A stretch of 23,451 bases of DNA, taken from the NCBI GenBank assembly GCA_910587575.1, contig CAJULU010000014.1:46009-69459 (forward strand), in the 5' to 3' direction. The notes under the pieces are model-generated. The model saw only the letters and a program-made list of their open reading frames with translations. It was not told where the DNA came from and did not search any database. The translations under genes and the position numbers were made by a program. The stretch comes from an uncultured Dorea sp. (GTDB lineage Bacteria > Bacillota > Clostridia > Lachnospirales > Lachnospiraceae). Shown here one piece after another: positions 7,918 through 14,758 of the stretch. Each line of letters starts with the position of its first letter. The stretch's first letter is position 1.

Positions 7918-9201
7918 ATGAAAAAAGCAGCGTTACATAATCTCGGATGTAAAGTGAACGCATACGAAACAGAGGCAATGCAGGAACTTCTGGTCCGGCA
8001 TGGATATGAGATCGTGCCGTTTGAGGAGAAGGCAGACGTCTATATTATCAATACCTGCACAGTCACCAACATGGCAGACCGCAAATCGAGGCAGATGTTA
8101 CACCGGGCAAGAAAGAGGAACCCGGAAGCCATCGTGGTGGCCTGCGGCTGTTATGTGCAGGCCAGGGACGGGGAGATGGATGCGTGTGTGGACATTGCAA
8201 TCGGGAATAACCGTAAGAAGAATCTGATCGAGCTTCTTGCAGACTATGAGACCTGCAAAGAGGAGAAGGAGACAGATCTGATTGACATTAATCATACAAA
8301 TGAATATGAAGAACTGCATCTGGAACGGACGGCAGAGCATACCCGCGCCTATGTGAAAGTGCAGGACGGCTGCAACCAGTTCTGTACCTATTGTATGATT
8401 CCCTACGTCAGAGGACGGGTCAGAAGCCGCAGCCGGGACAGTGTGCTTGAGGAGATCCGGAAACTTGCGGATCATGGATATAAAGAGGTGGTGCTGACCG
8501 GAATCCATCTTAGTTCCTATGGGGTGGATACAGAAGACAGCCTGCTGAATCTGATCTGTGCGGTTCATGAAATTCCGGGGATACAGAGAATCCGTCTGGG
8601 TTCACTGGAACCGGGAATTATTACGGAAGAATTCGTAAAGAGGATTGCCAGTCTTCCCAAAATCTGCCCTCACTTTCATCTGTCTCTGCAGAGCGGCTGT
8701 GATGCCACGTTAAAGCGGATGAACCGACGCTATACTTCGGCAGAATACTATGAAAAATGCGTGCTGCTTCGGAAATATTTCTGCCGTCCTGCTCTGACCA
8801 CGGATGTGATCGCAGGCTTTCCGGGAGAGACGGAGGAAGAATTTGCACAGTCCAGAGCATTTATCGACAAAGTAGGATTCTACGAAACCCATGTGTTCAG
8901 ATATTCGAAGCGGGAAGGAACGAAAGCGGCAGTCATGGACAACCAGGTGCCGGAAGAGGTGAAAGCAGCCCGCAGCAGTGAACTTCTGGAACTTGGCAGA
9001 CAGAAGCAGGCAGCCTATGAGGAATCGCTGATTGGAACGGTACAGGAGATTCTTGTGGAGGAAGAGATTCTGATCGGGGGGGAGCGTTACCAGACAGGAC
9101 ATACCAGAGAATATGTGAAGGTTTTACAGAAATCAGACGAAAACAGGGTGAATGAGATAGTAAATGTAGAAATTGAGAGTCGTTTACAAATAATTCATTG
9201 A
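7918..9201 (+). CDS. mtaB: tRNA t6A37 methylthiotransferase MtaB
   Basis: This 427-residue radical-SAM methylthiotransferase converts t6A37 to ms2t6A37 in tRNAs reading ANN codons. The N-terminal UPF0004 domain shows the cluster cysteines in HNLGCKVNAYE (C11), INTCTVTN and ACGCYVQ. The radical SAM motif CNQFCTYC (C152, C156, C159) follows, with MIPYVRGRVRSR directly after it, typical of the MtaB/YqeV group. The C-terminal TRAM-like part is shorter and less clear (from about residue 365). The LGCKVNAYE start and the IIPY-like MIPYVRGR sequence favour MtaB over MiaB or RimO. ATG 7918 follows AAGGA with a 12-nt gap. About 200 nt of non-coding DNA separates it from the divergent HPr-like gene. 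Confidence 0.93.
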   Translation: MKKAALHNLGCKVNAYETEAMQELLVRHGYEIVPFEEKADVYIINTCTVTNMADRKSRQMLHRARKRNPEAIVVACGCYVQARDGEMDACVDIAIGNNRKKNLIELLADYETCKEEKETDLIDINHTNEYEELHLERTAEHTRAYVKVQDGCNQFCTYCMIPYVRGRVRSRSRDSVLEEIRKLADHGYKEVVLTGIHLSSYGVDTEDSLLNLICAVHEIPGIQRIRLGSLEPGIITEEFVKRIASLPKICPHFHLSLQSGCDATLKRMNRRYTSAEYYEKCVLLRKYFCRPALTTDVIAGFPGETEEEFAQSRAFIDKVGFYETHVFRYSKREGTKAAVMDNQVPEEVKAARSSELLELGRQKQAAYEESLIGTVQEILVEEEILIGGERYQTGHTREYVKVLQKSDENRVNEIVNVEIESRLQIIH

Positions 9202-9226
9202 ATTTTTCCAATTAATAGGTTAGAAT
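9198..9226 (+). promoter_or_regulatory. Sigma-A-type promoter before ireB
   Basis: TTGAAT (9198-9203), a 17-nt spacer and TAGAAT (9221-9226) lie 32 nt before the ireB start codon. The -35 box overlaps the last codons of mtaB. It would drive the ireB-ruvX-DUF1292-fur-rnj run. Confidence 0.6.
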
Positions 9227-9258
9227 AACAATGAAGTATTTTTGGAGGACGTGAGTAT

Positions 9259-9522
9259 ATGAGAGATTTAAGCAGCACACAGTTTTTTCAGGTAGAAAGC
9301 GGTCCACAGATTCAAGCAAAAGATATACTTGAGATTGTGTACAGGGCATTAAGTGAGAAGGGATATAATCCGGTGAACCAGATTGTGGGGTATATTATGT
9401 CAGGGGATCCGACATATATCACAAGTTACGATGGAGCAAGAAGCCTGATCATGAAGATGGAACGGGACGAACTGGTGGAAGAGATGCTTAAGACGTATAT
9501 TGAGCACAACAGATGGGTATAA
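9259..9522 (+). CDS. ireB: IreB-family regulatory phosphoprotein (UPF0297/DUF965)
   Basis: The 87-residue protein is nearly all family signature: TQFFQVE at the start, VYRALSEKGYNPVNQIVGYI, GDPTYITSY and the C-terminal YIEHNRW. In Enterococcus faecalis IreB is phosphorylated on N-terminal threonines by the IreK Ser/Thr kinase and dampens cephalosporin resistance; here a Ser-Ser-Thr cluster lies at residues 5-7. Function in this organism is inferred. GGAGG (9244-9248) sets the ATG at 9259. ruvX begins 3 nt after its stop, an order conserved in Firmicutes (yrzL-yrrK-yrzB in Bacillus). Confidence 0.93.
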   Translation: MRDLSSTQFFQVESGPQIQAKDILEIVYRALSEKGYNPVNQIVGYIMSGDPTYITSYDGARSLIMKMERDELVEEMLKTYIEHNRWV

Positions 9523-9525
9523 TCT

Positions 9526-9975
9526 ATGAGAATCATGGGACTGGACTATGGCTCTAAGACGGTAGGCGTAGCAATCAGCGATGCTCTGGGCATTACCGCC
9601 CAAGGGAAAGAGACGATCTGCCGTAAGGAAGAGAACAAGCTGCGTAAGACCTGTGCGCGTATTGAGGCGCTGATTAAGGAGTACGGGGTGGAGCGTATCG
9701 TGCTTGGGCTTCCGAAGCATATGAACAATGATATTGGGGATCGGGCGGAACAATCCATAGAGTTTGGGAAGATGCTCACCCGGCGGACGGGTCTTGAGGT
9801 CGTGATGTGGGACGAGCGTCTGTCTACGGTAGAAGCGGAACGGACTTTGATTGAGAATAATGTGAGACGGGAAGACCGCAAGAAGTATATTGACAAGGTT
9901 GCGGCTGTTATTATATTGCAGGGATATCTGGATGCTCTGGCGGCTGGGAATGCGGACGGCAGGAAGGATTCTTGA
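9526..9975 (+). CDS. ruvX: Holliday junction resolvase-like RNase H-fold protein RuvX/YqgF
   Basis: The 149-residue protein has the YqgF/RuvX RNase H-like fold. Catalytic acidic residues are expected in MGLDYGSKTVGVAISD (Asp near residue 6), in the strand IVLGLPKHMN that follows the first helical segment, and in MWDERLSTVEAE. The last helix carries KKYIDKVAAVIILQGYLD, with a conserved Asp. Proposed roles in the family are resolving Holliday junctions and processing the 16S rRNA 5' end. It lies between ireB and the DUF1292 gene, with gaps of 3 and 10 nt, so translation may be coupled. Confidence 0.93.
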   Translation: MRIMGLDYGSKTVGVAISDALGITAQGKETICRKEENKLRKTCARIEALIKEYGVERIVLGLPKHMNNDIGDRAEQSIEFGKMLTRRTGLEVVMWDERLSTVEAERTLIENNVRREDRKKYIDKVAAVIILQGYLDALAAGNADGRKDS

Positions 9976-9985
9976 GGAGTTTATA

Positions 9986-10246
9986 ATGGAGAAGATAAGA
10001 TTCAGGTCGGAAGAGATTCCGGAGGAAGTGGATTTTTTTGTGCTGGAACAGACGAAGGTGAACGGTGTATCCTATATTCTGGTGACTGATTCGGAAGAGG
10101 GGGACGCAGAGTGCCTGATTCTTAGAGAAACGTCAGAGGGAACATCAGCAGACAGTGTCTATGAGATTGTTGAAGATGATGTGGAACTTACGGCAATATC
10201 AAAAGTATTTGAGGAGCTGCTCGATGATGTCGGGATTGAAAGGTAA
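9986..10246 (+). CDS. DUF1292 family protein (YrzB-like)
   Basis: This 86-residue acidic protein has the DUF1292 strand pattern: EEVDFFVLEQTKVNGVSYIL, then LVTDSEEGDAECLILRE, and ends with ISKVFEELLDD. It follows ruvX as yrzB does in Bacillus. No function is established. The ATG at 9986 has TTGAGGAG upstream; the longer frame from 9890 lies inside ruvX. The next gene, fur, starts 6 nt after its stop. Confidence 0.85.
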   Translation: MEKIRFRSEEIPEEVDFFVLEQTKVNGVSYILVTDSEEGDAECLILRETSEGTSADSVYEIVEDDVELTAISKVFEELLDDVGIER

Positions 10247-10252
10247 TATACT

Positions 10253-10735
10253 ATGTCCATCAGTAAAGAGAAGTTTAAGAAAATGCTGAAAGAAAAGGGT
10301 CTTAAAGTAACCAACCAGCGGTTGCTTGTATTAGAGGTACTCGCAGATCATCGGGATAAGCATATGACTGCGGAAGACATTTACGAACTGGTGAAGGAAG
10401 ACTATCCGGATATCGGACTGGCTACCATTTACCGGACTGTGCAGTTGTTACGGGAAATGCAGTTGGTGGATCGGATCAATCTTGATGATGGGTGCCTGCG
10501 CTATGAGATCAGCGATATGTTTGATGGGGAGACAAAGCATCATCATCATCATCTGATATGTAAGACATGTGGAAAAGTGGTTCCGTTTGAAGAAGACCTC
10601 TTAGATGAACTGGAGCGTCTTGTTGAGCAGGAGACGGGATTCTGCGTGTCAGACCACGAATTAAAGTTCTACGGACAATGCCAAGAGTGCCTGAAAAGGC
10701 AGGATCATAGAACGGAGACGCACGTGGAGGTGTAA
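10253..10735 (+). CDS. Fur-family metal-dependent transcription regulator
   Basis: This 160-residue protein has an N-terminal winged helix (about residues 8-85, with TNQRLLVLEVL and DIGLATIYRTVQLL) and a C-terminal dimerisation domain. Structural zinc is expected at Cys103/Cys106 (CKTC) and Cys143/Cys146 (CQEC). A run of five histidines at 96-100 is the metal-sensing segment. The position aligned with the PerR-specific Asp104 is a proline, and EEDLLDELERLVEQ resembles Fur, so I favour an iron or zinc sensor over a peroxide sensor. Placement directly before rnj, with a 2-nt gap, means its level may be tied to that of RNase J. Confidence 0.92.
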   Translation: MSISKEKFKKMLKEKGLKVTNQRLLVLEVLADHRDKHMTAEDIYELVKEDYPDIGLATIYRTVQLLREMQLVDRINLDDGCLRYEISDMFDGETKHHHHHLICKTCGKVVPFEEDLLDELERLVEQETGFCVSDHELKFYGQCQECLKRQDHRTETHVEV

Positions 10736-10737
10736 AT

Positions 10738-12405
10738 TTGAAGAGAGAAAACAATGGAAAATTGCGTATCATTCCGCTGGGAGGCCTGGAAAAAATCGGA
10801 ATGAACATCACTGCCTTTGAGTATGAAGACAGTATTATTGTCGTGGATTGCGGTCTGGCATTCCCGGAGGATGATATGCTGGGGATTGATCTTGTGATTC
10901 CGGATGTAACCTATCTGAAGGAGCATATCCAGAAGGTGAAAGGGTTTGTGATTACCCACGGACATGAAGACCATATCGGGGCGTTATGCTATGTATTGCG
11001 GGAGATGAATCTTCCAATCTATGCAACAAAGCTTACGATGGGAATCATTGAGAGAAAATTAACAGAGCATAATCTGCTTCGCAGTACGAGAAGAAAGGTT
11101 GTAAAGCACGGACAGTCCATCAACCTTGGACAGTTCCGGATTGAATTTATCAAGACCAACCACAGCATCCAGGATGCGGCTGCCCTGGCGATCTATTCCC
11201 CGGCGGGAATCGTGGTGCATACGGGAGACTTTAAGGTGGATTATACGCCGGTATTTGGGGATGCCATTGATCTGCAGCGGTTTGCGGAGATCGGTAAGAA
11301 GGGAGTTCTGGCCTTGATGTCAGACAGTACCAATGCGGAACGCAAAGGGTTTACCCAGTCAGAGAGGACGGTGGGAATTACCTTTGATCATATTTTTTCG
11401 GAACATCAGAATACCAGGATTATTATCGCCACCTTTGCCTCCAATGTAGACCGGGTGCAGCAGATTATCAATTCAGCCTGCAAATATGACCGGAAAGTGG
11501 TGGTGGAAGGCCGCAGTATGGTGAATATCATCCAGGTTGCCCAGGAACTGGGATATCTGAATGTGCCGGACAAGACGCTGATTGAGATAGACCAGCTAAA
11601 GAATTATCCGCCGGAGAAGACGGTGCTGATTACGACCGGAAGCCAGGGGGAATCCATGGCAGCCCTGTCCCGTATGGCGGCGGATGTGCATAAAAAGGTG
11701 ACCATTATGCCGGGGGATACGGTGATTTTCAGTTCCAATCCGATTCCGGGCAATGAGAAATCGGTTTCCAGGGTCATTAATGAGCTGTCGGCGAAAGGGG
11801 CGGACGTGATTTTTTCCGATGCTCATGTATCCGGTCATGCGTGCCAGGAGGAACTGAAGCTGATTTATTCTCTGGTGAAGCCTAAGTTTGCAATTCCGGT
11901 ACACGGAGAATACCGTCATCTGAAGGCAAATGCGGGAATTGCGACAACGCTTGGAATTCCGAAGGAGAATGTATTTATTCTTCATTCCGGGGACGTGCTG
12001 GAGCTGTGCTCTAAGGAAGCAAAGATTGTGGACAAGGTACACACGGGAGAGATTCTGGTGGATGGCCTTGGCGTGGGCGACGTGGGAAATATCGTACTGC
12101 GTGACAGGCAGCATCTGGCGGAGGATGGAATTCTGATTGTGGTTCTGACACTTGAGAAGGGAAGTAACCAGTTACTTGCCGGTCCGGATATTGTGTCCCG
12201 GGGATTTGTCTATGTCAGAGAGTCAGAGGGACTGATGGAGGAAGCCCGCAGTGTGGTAACAGAGGCGGTGGAAGACTGTCTGCTGCATCAGCGGAATGCG
12301 GACTGGAGCAAGATCAAGATGGTAATCCGGGATACCATGAATGAGTTCATCTGGAAGCGTACCAAGAGAAAACCCATGGTGCTGCCGATTATTATGGATG
12401 TATAA
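10738..12405 (+). CDS. rnj: Ribonuclease J
   Basis: The 555-residue protein is a metallo-β-lactamase/β-CASP RNase J. The metal site is THGHEDHIGA (His74, His76, Asp78, His79), followed by HTGDFKVDYTP, and the β-CASP motifs SDSTNAERKG, VVVEGRSM, the HVSGHACQEEL segment and IPVHGEYRHL. The C-terminal domain of the RNase J class is present and complete. RNase J acts as a 5'-3' exonuclease and endonuclease in mRNA decay and rRNA maturation. The start is TTG at 10738, chosen because GGAGG at 10726-10730 lies seven bases before it and no ATG fits. A strong terminator closes the operon. Confidence 0.95.
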   Translation: MKRENNGKLRIIPLGGLEKIGMNITAFEYEDSIIVVDCGLAFPEDDMLGIDLVIPDVTYLKEHIQKVKGFVITHGHEDHIGALCYVLREMNLPIYATKLTMGIIERKLTEHNLLRSTRRKVVKHGQSINLGQFRIEFIKTNHSIQDAAALAIYSPAGIVVHTGDFKVDYTPVFGDAIDLQRFAEIGKKGVLALMSDSTNAERKGFTQSERTVGITFDHIFSEHQNTRIIIATFASNVDRVQQIINSACKYDRKVVVEGRSMVNIIQVAQELGYLNVPDKTLIEIDQLKNYPPEKTVLITTGSQGESMAALSRMAADVHKKVTIMPGDTVIFSSNPIPGNEKSVSRVINELSAKGADVIFSDAHVSGHACQEELKLIYSLVKPKFAIPVHGEYRHLKANAGIATTLGIPKENVFILHSGDVLELCSKEAKIVDKVHTGEILVDGLGVGDVGNIVLRDRQHLAEDGILIVVLTLEKGSNQLLAGPDIVSRGFVYVRESEGLMEEARSVVTEAVEDCLLHQRNADWSKIKMVIRDTMNEFIWKRTKRKPMVLPIIMDV

Positions 12406-12415
12406 GATTGTCTGG

Positions 12416-12455
12416 AAAGGCTTTTGATAGTTGATACTGTCAGAGGCCTTTTTTT
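12416..12455 (+). terminator. Rho-independent terminator after rnj
   Basis: AAAGGC-TTTTGATAGT pairs with ACTGTCAGAGGCCTTT (16-position stem with a few G·U/mismatch positions) around a TGAT loop. A run of seven or more T follows. It ends the ireB-to-rnj transcript. Confidence 0.9.
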
Positions 12456-12510
12456 GATTCATAGATAACAGACAGGTCAGGTATCAATCTATTATTTATT
12501 GCATATATTG

Positions 12511-12565
12511 TATAAACAGTATAAAACAGTTGACAACACTTCTAAACTGTTATATACTGTTTGTA
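12511..12565 (+). promoter_or_regulatory. GntR operon promoter inside a long inverted repeat
   Basis: TTGACA (12530-12535), a 17-nt spacer and TATACT (12553-12558) form a near-consensus promoter. Two 21-nt arms, 12511-12531 and 12545-12565, are inverted copies differing at two positions. Their shared core is AAACAGTATA-x-AACAGTT against AACTGTT-x-TATACTGTTT, with 13 nt between. The arms cover the -35 and -10, so a bound repressor would block RNA polymerase. The likely binder is the GntR protein encoded next (autoregulation, inferred). Confidence 0.85.
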
Positions 12566-12581
12566 AAGAAGGAGGGATGAA

Positions 12582-12953
12582 ATGAAGTTAATCATTAATC
12601 ATTCTTCCATGCAGCCAATCTATGAACAGATTGTGGAGCAGATTAAGAATAAGGTTATGCATGGAGAACTGAAAGAAGATACGGCGCTCCCGTCAGTACG
12701 GACGATGGCGAAAGAGCTGAAGGTCAGTGCACTGACTGTGAAGAAGGCGTATGACGAGCTGGAAGAGGAAGGCTTCGTGGATACGGTTCACGGAAAAGGA
12801 AGTTTCGTGGCTTTTGCCAATCAGGGACTGCTGCTTGAGGAGAAGAAGAAGGAAGTCGAGGCGGATTTAGAGCGTGCGATTCGAAAAGGACGAAGCTGTG
12901 GAATGACGGATTCGGAGATTCAGACGTTATTCCAGATTATTCTGGAAGACTGA
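12582..12953 (+). CDS. GntR-family repressor, YtrA type
   Basis: The 123-residue protein has a GntR winged helix (about residues 8-75): QPIYEQIVEQIKNKVMHGEL, LPSVRTMAKELKVSALTVKKAYDELEEEGFV and HGKGSFVA. The C-terminal part is a short helical tail of about 45 residues, which defines the YtrA subfamily. These regulators usually control neighbouring ABC transporter genes and their own gene. That fits here: an ABC ATPase and permease follow, and the promoter carries a large inverted repeat. GGAGGG (12571-12576) precedes the ATG. The inducer is unknown; in Bacillus the comparable YtrA operon responds to cell-wall antibiotics. Confidence 0.93.
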   Translation: MKLIINHSSMQPIYEQIVEQIKNKVMHGELKEDTALPSVRTMAKELKVSALTVKKAYDELEEEGFVDTVHGKGSFVAFANQGLLLEEKKKEVEADLERAIRKGRSCGMTDSEIQTLFQIILED

Positions 12954-12973
12954 AATATCATCCGGAGGAAGAC

Positions 12974-13042
12974 ATGCGGGGAAAGAGACTGAAAAGAAGT
13001 CTGGGGAATGAGAAACAGATAGGAGGCTTGGCAGGATGTTGA
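12974..13042 (+). CDS. Possible 22-residue coupling/leader peptide
   Basis: An ATG at 12974 with GGAGGAAG just upstream opens a 22-codon frame of mostly basic residues (starts MRGKRLKRSL). It ends in a TGA at 13040-13042 that overlaps the ABC gene start at 13036 by 7 nt. The good ribosome site, position in the operon and overlap suggest translational coupling. No similarity is recognised and it may simply be non-coding spacer. Confidence 0.35.
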   Translation: MRGKRLKRSLGNEKQIGGLAGC

Positions 13043-13821
13043 GATTGAATAGAGTAAGGAAAGAGTATAAGGGATTTCAGCTGGAATGTACCCTGGAAGT
13101 GCAGGAAGGATGCGTGACCGGGCTGATTGGTAAGAACGGTGCGGGGAAGAGTACCACGTTTAAGGCAGTTCTGGGACTGGTGAAGACGGATGGAGGCAGC
13201 ATCGAGATTTTCGGAAAGCCGGTACACGAGATTGGGAATAAAGAAAAGGAGGACATCGGTGTGGTCATGTCAGATGCGGGATTCAGCGGTTATCTGACGG
13301 TCCAGGATCTGATTCCTATGCTGAGAAGCCTGTACCGGAATTTTCAGGAAGAAGAGTTCCGGAGCAGGTGCAGAGAGTTCCGGCTTCCTATGAATAAGAA
13401 GATTAAGGAGTTTTCCACAGGAATGAAGCGGAAACTGCAGGTGCTGGCGGCGCTTTCGCATGAGGCAAGGTTATTGATATTAGATGAGCCCACCGCCGGT
13501 CTGGATGTGGTTGCGAGAGATGAACTTCTGGATATGCTTAGGTCGTATATGGAACAGGAAGGACGGGCGGTTCTGGTCAGTTCTCACATTTCCAGCGATC
13601 TGGAAGGGCTGTGTGATGACATTTATATGATTGATGACGGGAAGATTGTACTCTATGAGGAAACGGATGTCCTGTTAGACAGATACGGAATCCTGAAGGC
13701 GACGCCAGAGCAGTTCGGAAGGATGGAAAGGGAACACATCCTGCGCCATAAGAAAGAAGAATTTGGCTATAGCTGCCTGACAGACCAGAGGCAGTTCTAT
13801 CAGGAGAAAGGGAACGATTGA
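13036..13821 (+). CDS. ABC transporter ATP-binding protein
   Basis: This 261-residue nucleotide-binding subunit shows Walker A GKNGAGKS (about 32-39), an ABC signature FSTGMKRK (about 126-133), Walker B LLILDEPTAGLD (about 146-157) and the switch region LVSSHI. The VVMSDAGFSGYLTVQDL stretch contains the Q-loop region, without a clear Gln. The signature is degenerate (STGM rather than LSGGQ), as often seen in YtrB/bacitracin-type exporters. The C-terminal 40 residues are an extra helical domain. It pairs with the permease 36 nt downstream. The substrate cannot be read from the sequence; export of, or protection against, an antimicrobial or lipid-like compound is a reasonable guess for a GntR-YtrA operon. 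Confidence 0.93.
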   Translation: MLRLNRVRKEYKGFQLECTLEVQEGCVTGLIGKNGAGKSTTFKAVLGLVKTDGGSIEIFGKPVHEIGNKEKEDIGVVMSDAGFSGYLTVQDLIPMLRSLYRNFQEEEFRSRCREFRLPMNKKIKEFSTGMKRKLQVLAALSHEARLLILDEPTAGLDVVARDELLDMLRSYMEQEGRAVLVSSHISSDLEGLCDDIYMIDDGKIVLYEETDVLLDRYGILKATPEQFGRMEREHILRHKKEEFGYSCLTDQRQFYQEKGND

Positions 13822-13857
13822 CGAACTGATTATGATGATGATACGGGGTGAAAAGTA

Positions 13858-14514
13858 ATGAAAGGTTTATTTATGAAGGATCTGAGATTAATAAAAGGAC
13901 AGAAGCAGTTCTCTGGCGTAATTCTGATCATGATGGTGATATTCATGACGGCATATACGAATTTTGCATTCGTCATTTCTTATTTTACCATTATGATCGG
14001 GATACTGACATTGACTACCATTAGCTATGATGAATTTGAGAATGGGATGGGGTATCTCTTCACGCTTCCTGTGAGCCGTAGGGAATATGTGGGGGAGAAG
14101 TATCTGTTCAGTATTGTGACCACATTGCCGGGGCTGGCGGCGGTTTCTGTTTTCTCGTTTGTATTTTCCAGAATCAGGAAGATTGATTTTCCTGTGGGAG
14201 AGTGGGTATTATCTGCGGTGGCCGGTTTCCTGCTGGCTACAGTGGTTCTGGCTGTCGTAATACCGCTGCAGTTAAAGTTCGGGACTGATAAGAGCAGAGT
14301 TGCGCTGATGCTTGTATGGGGAGGCGGAATTCTGGCGGTATATCTGGGCATAAAAGTATGTGAGGCTACCGGCATTGACTGGAAGGCGGCGGCTGACTGG
14401 GTCTGTGGGCTGAAACCGGTGGTTGCGCTGACGGGGATTACGGTGATATGCGGGATTCTGATGATAATTTCGTATCTGTTTTCCCTGAGGTTTATTGAGA
14501 AGAGGGAATTTTAG
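13858..14514 (+). CDS. ABC-2 type transporter permease
   Basis: This 218-residue membrane protein carries about six hydrophobic segments: around residues 20-50 (VILIMMVIFMT ... FVISYFTIMIGILT), 90-108, 116-135, 148-162 and 185-212. The soluble SYDEFENGMGYLFTLPVSRREYVGEKY motif between the second and third segments is typical of ABC-2 permeases (ABC2_membrane_5 type). It would form a membrane channel with the ATPase encoded just before. ATG 13858 follows GGGGTG. Confidence 0.9.
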   Translation: MKGLFMKDLRLIKGQKQFSGVILIMMVIFMTAYTNFAFVISYFTIMIGILTLTTISYDEFENGMGYLFTLPVSRREYVGEKYLFSIVTTLPGLAAVSVFSFVFSRIRKIDFPVGEWVLSAVAGFLLATVVLAVVIPLQLKFGTDKSRVALMLVWGGGILAVYLGIKVCEATGIDWKAAADWVCGLKPVVALTGITVICGILMIISYLFSLRFIEKREF

Positions 14515-14537
14515 AGGGAATCCGGGAGGAAAAGACG

Positions 14538-14687
14538 ATGAAGTGGAATATGATCGTTGATATCAGTAACATTGTATTTGATATCTGTAAGATTATCGCA
14601 TTATTGAGATTTGCATATTTTTTGATTGTGGAGCGGGGACAGATGAAGCGGAAGGGTTGGAACAGGCGGAACAATATCGGGTATTGA
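14538..14687 (+). CDS. Small membrane protein, 49 residues, in the GntR-ABC operon
   Basis: ATG at 14538, with GGGAGG (14525-14530) upstream, opens a 49-residue frame ending at TGA 14685-14687. It has a hydrophobic stretch (VFDICKIIALLRFAYFLIV, about residues 13-31) that could cross the membrane, then a basic tail (QMKRKGWNRRNNIGY). The basic tail would lie in the cytoplasm. It begins 23 nt after the permease stop on the same strand, so it may belong to the transporter. No family is recognised. Its TGA overlaps the -35 box of the next promoter. Confidence 0.6.
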   Translation: MKWNMIVDISNIVFDICKIIALLRFAYFLIVERGQMKRKGWNRRNNIGY

Positions 14688-14712
14688 TTTTATCGATAAA
14701 AGTGGATATACT
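14684..14712 (+). promoter_or_regulatory. Promoter of the threonine/serine exporter, with a palindrome in its spacer
   Basis: TTGATT (14684-14689), a 17-nt spacer and TATACT (14707-14712) precede the exporter gene by about 46 nt. A perfect 14-nt palindrome, TTTTATCGATAAAA (14688-14701), begins at the end of the -35 box and fills most of the spacer. A bound repressor here would block the promoter; no regulator is identified. Confidence 0.55.
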
Positions 14713-14758
14713 GTACTGGTACGTCTTTATTGGAACAAAAGAACAGGTGGAGTACAGT

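Noticed and set aside
7734..7940. A 68-codon frame between the HPr-like gene and mtaB
   Set aside because: It has protein-like stretches but no ribosome site, overlaps the HPr promoter on the other strand and runs into mtaB out of frame; no family is recognised.
10253..10735. PerR peroxide sensor
   Set aside because: The position of the PerR-specific Asp after CKTC is a proline and the following helix is more like Fur; the assignment stays at Fur family.
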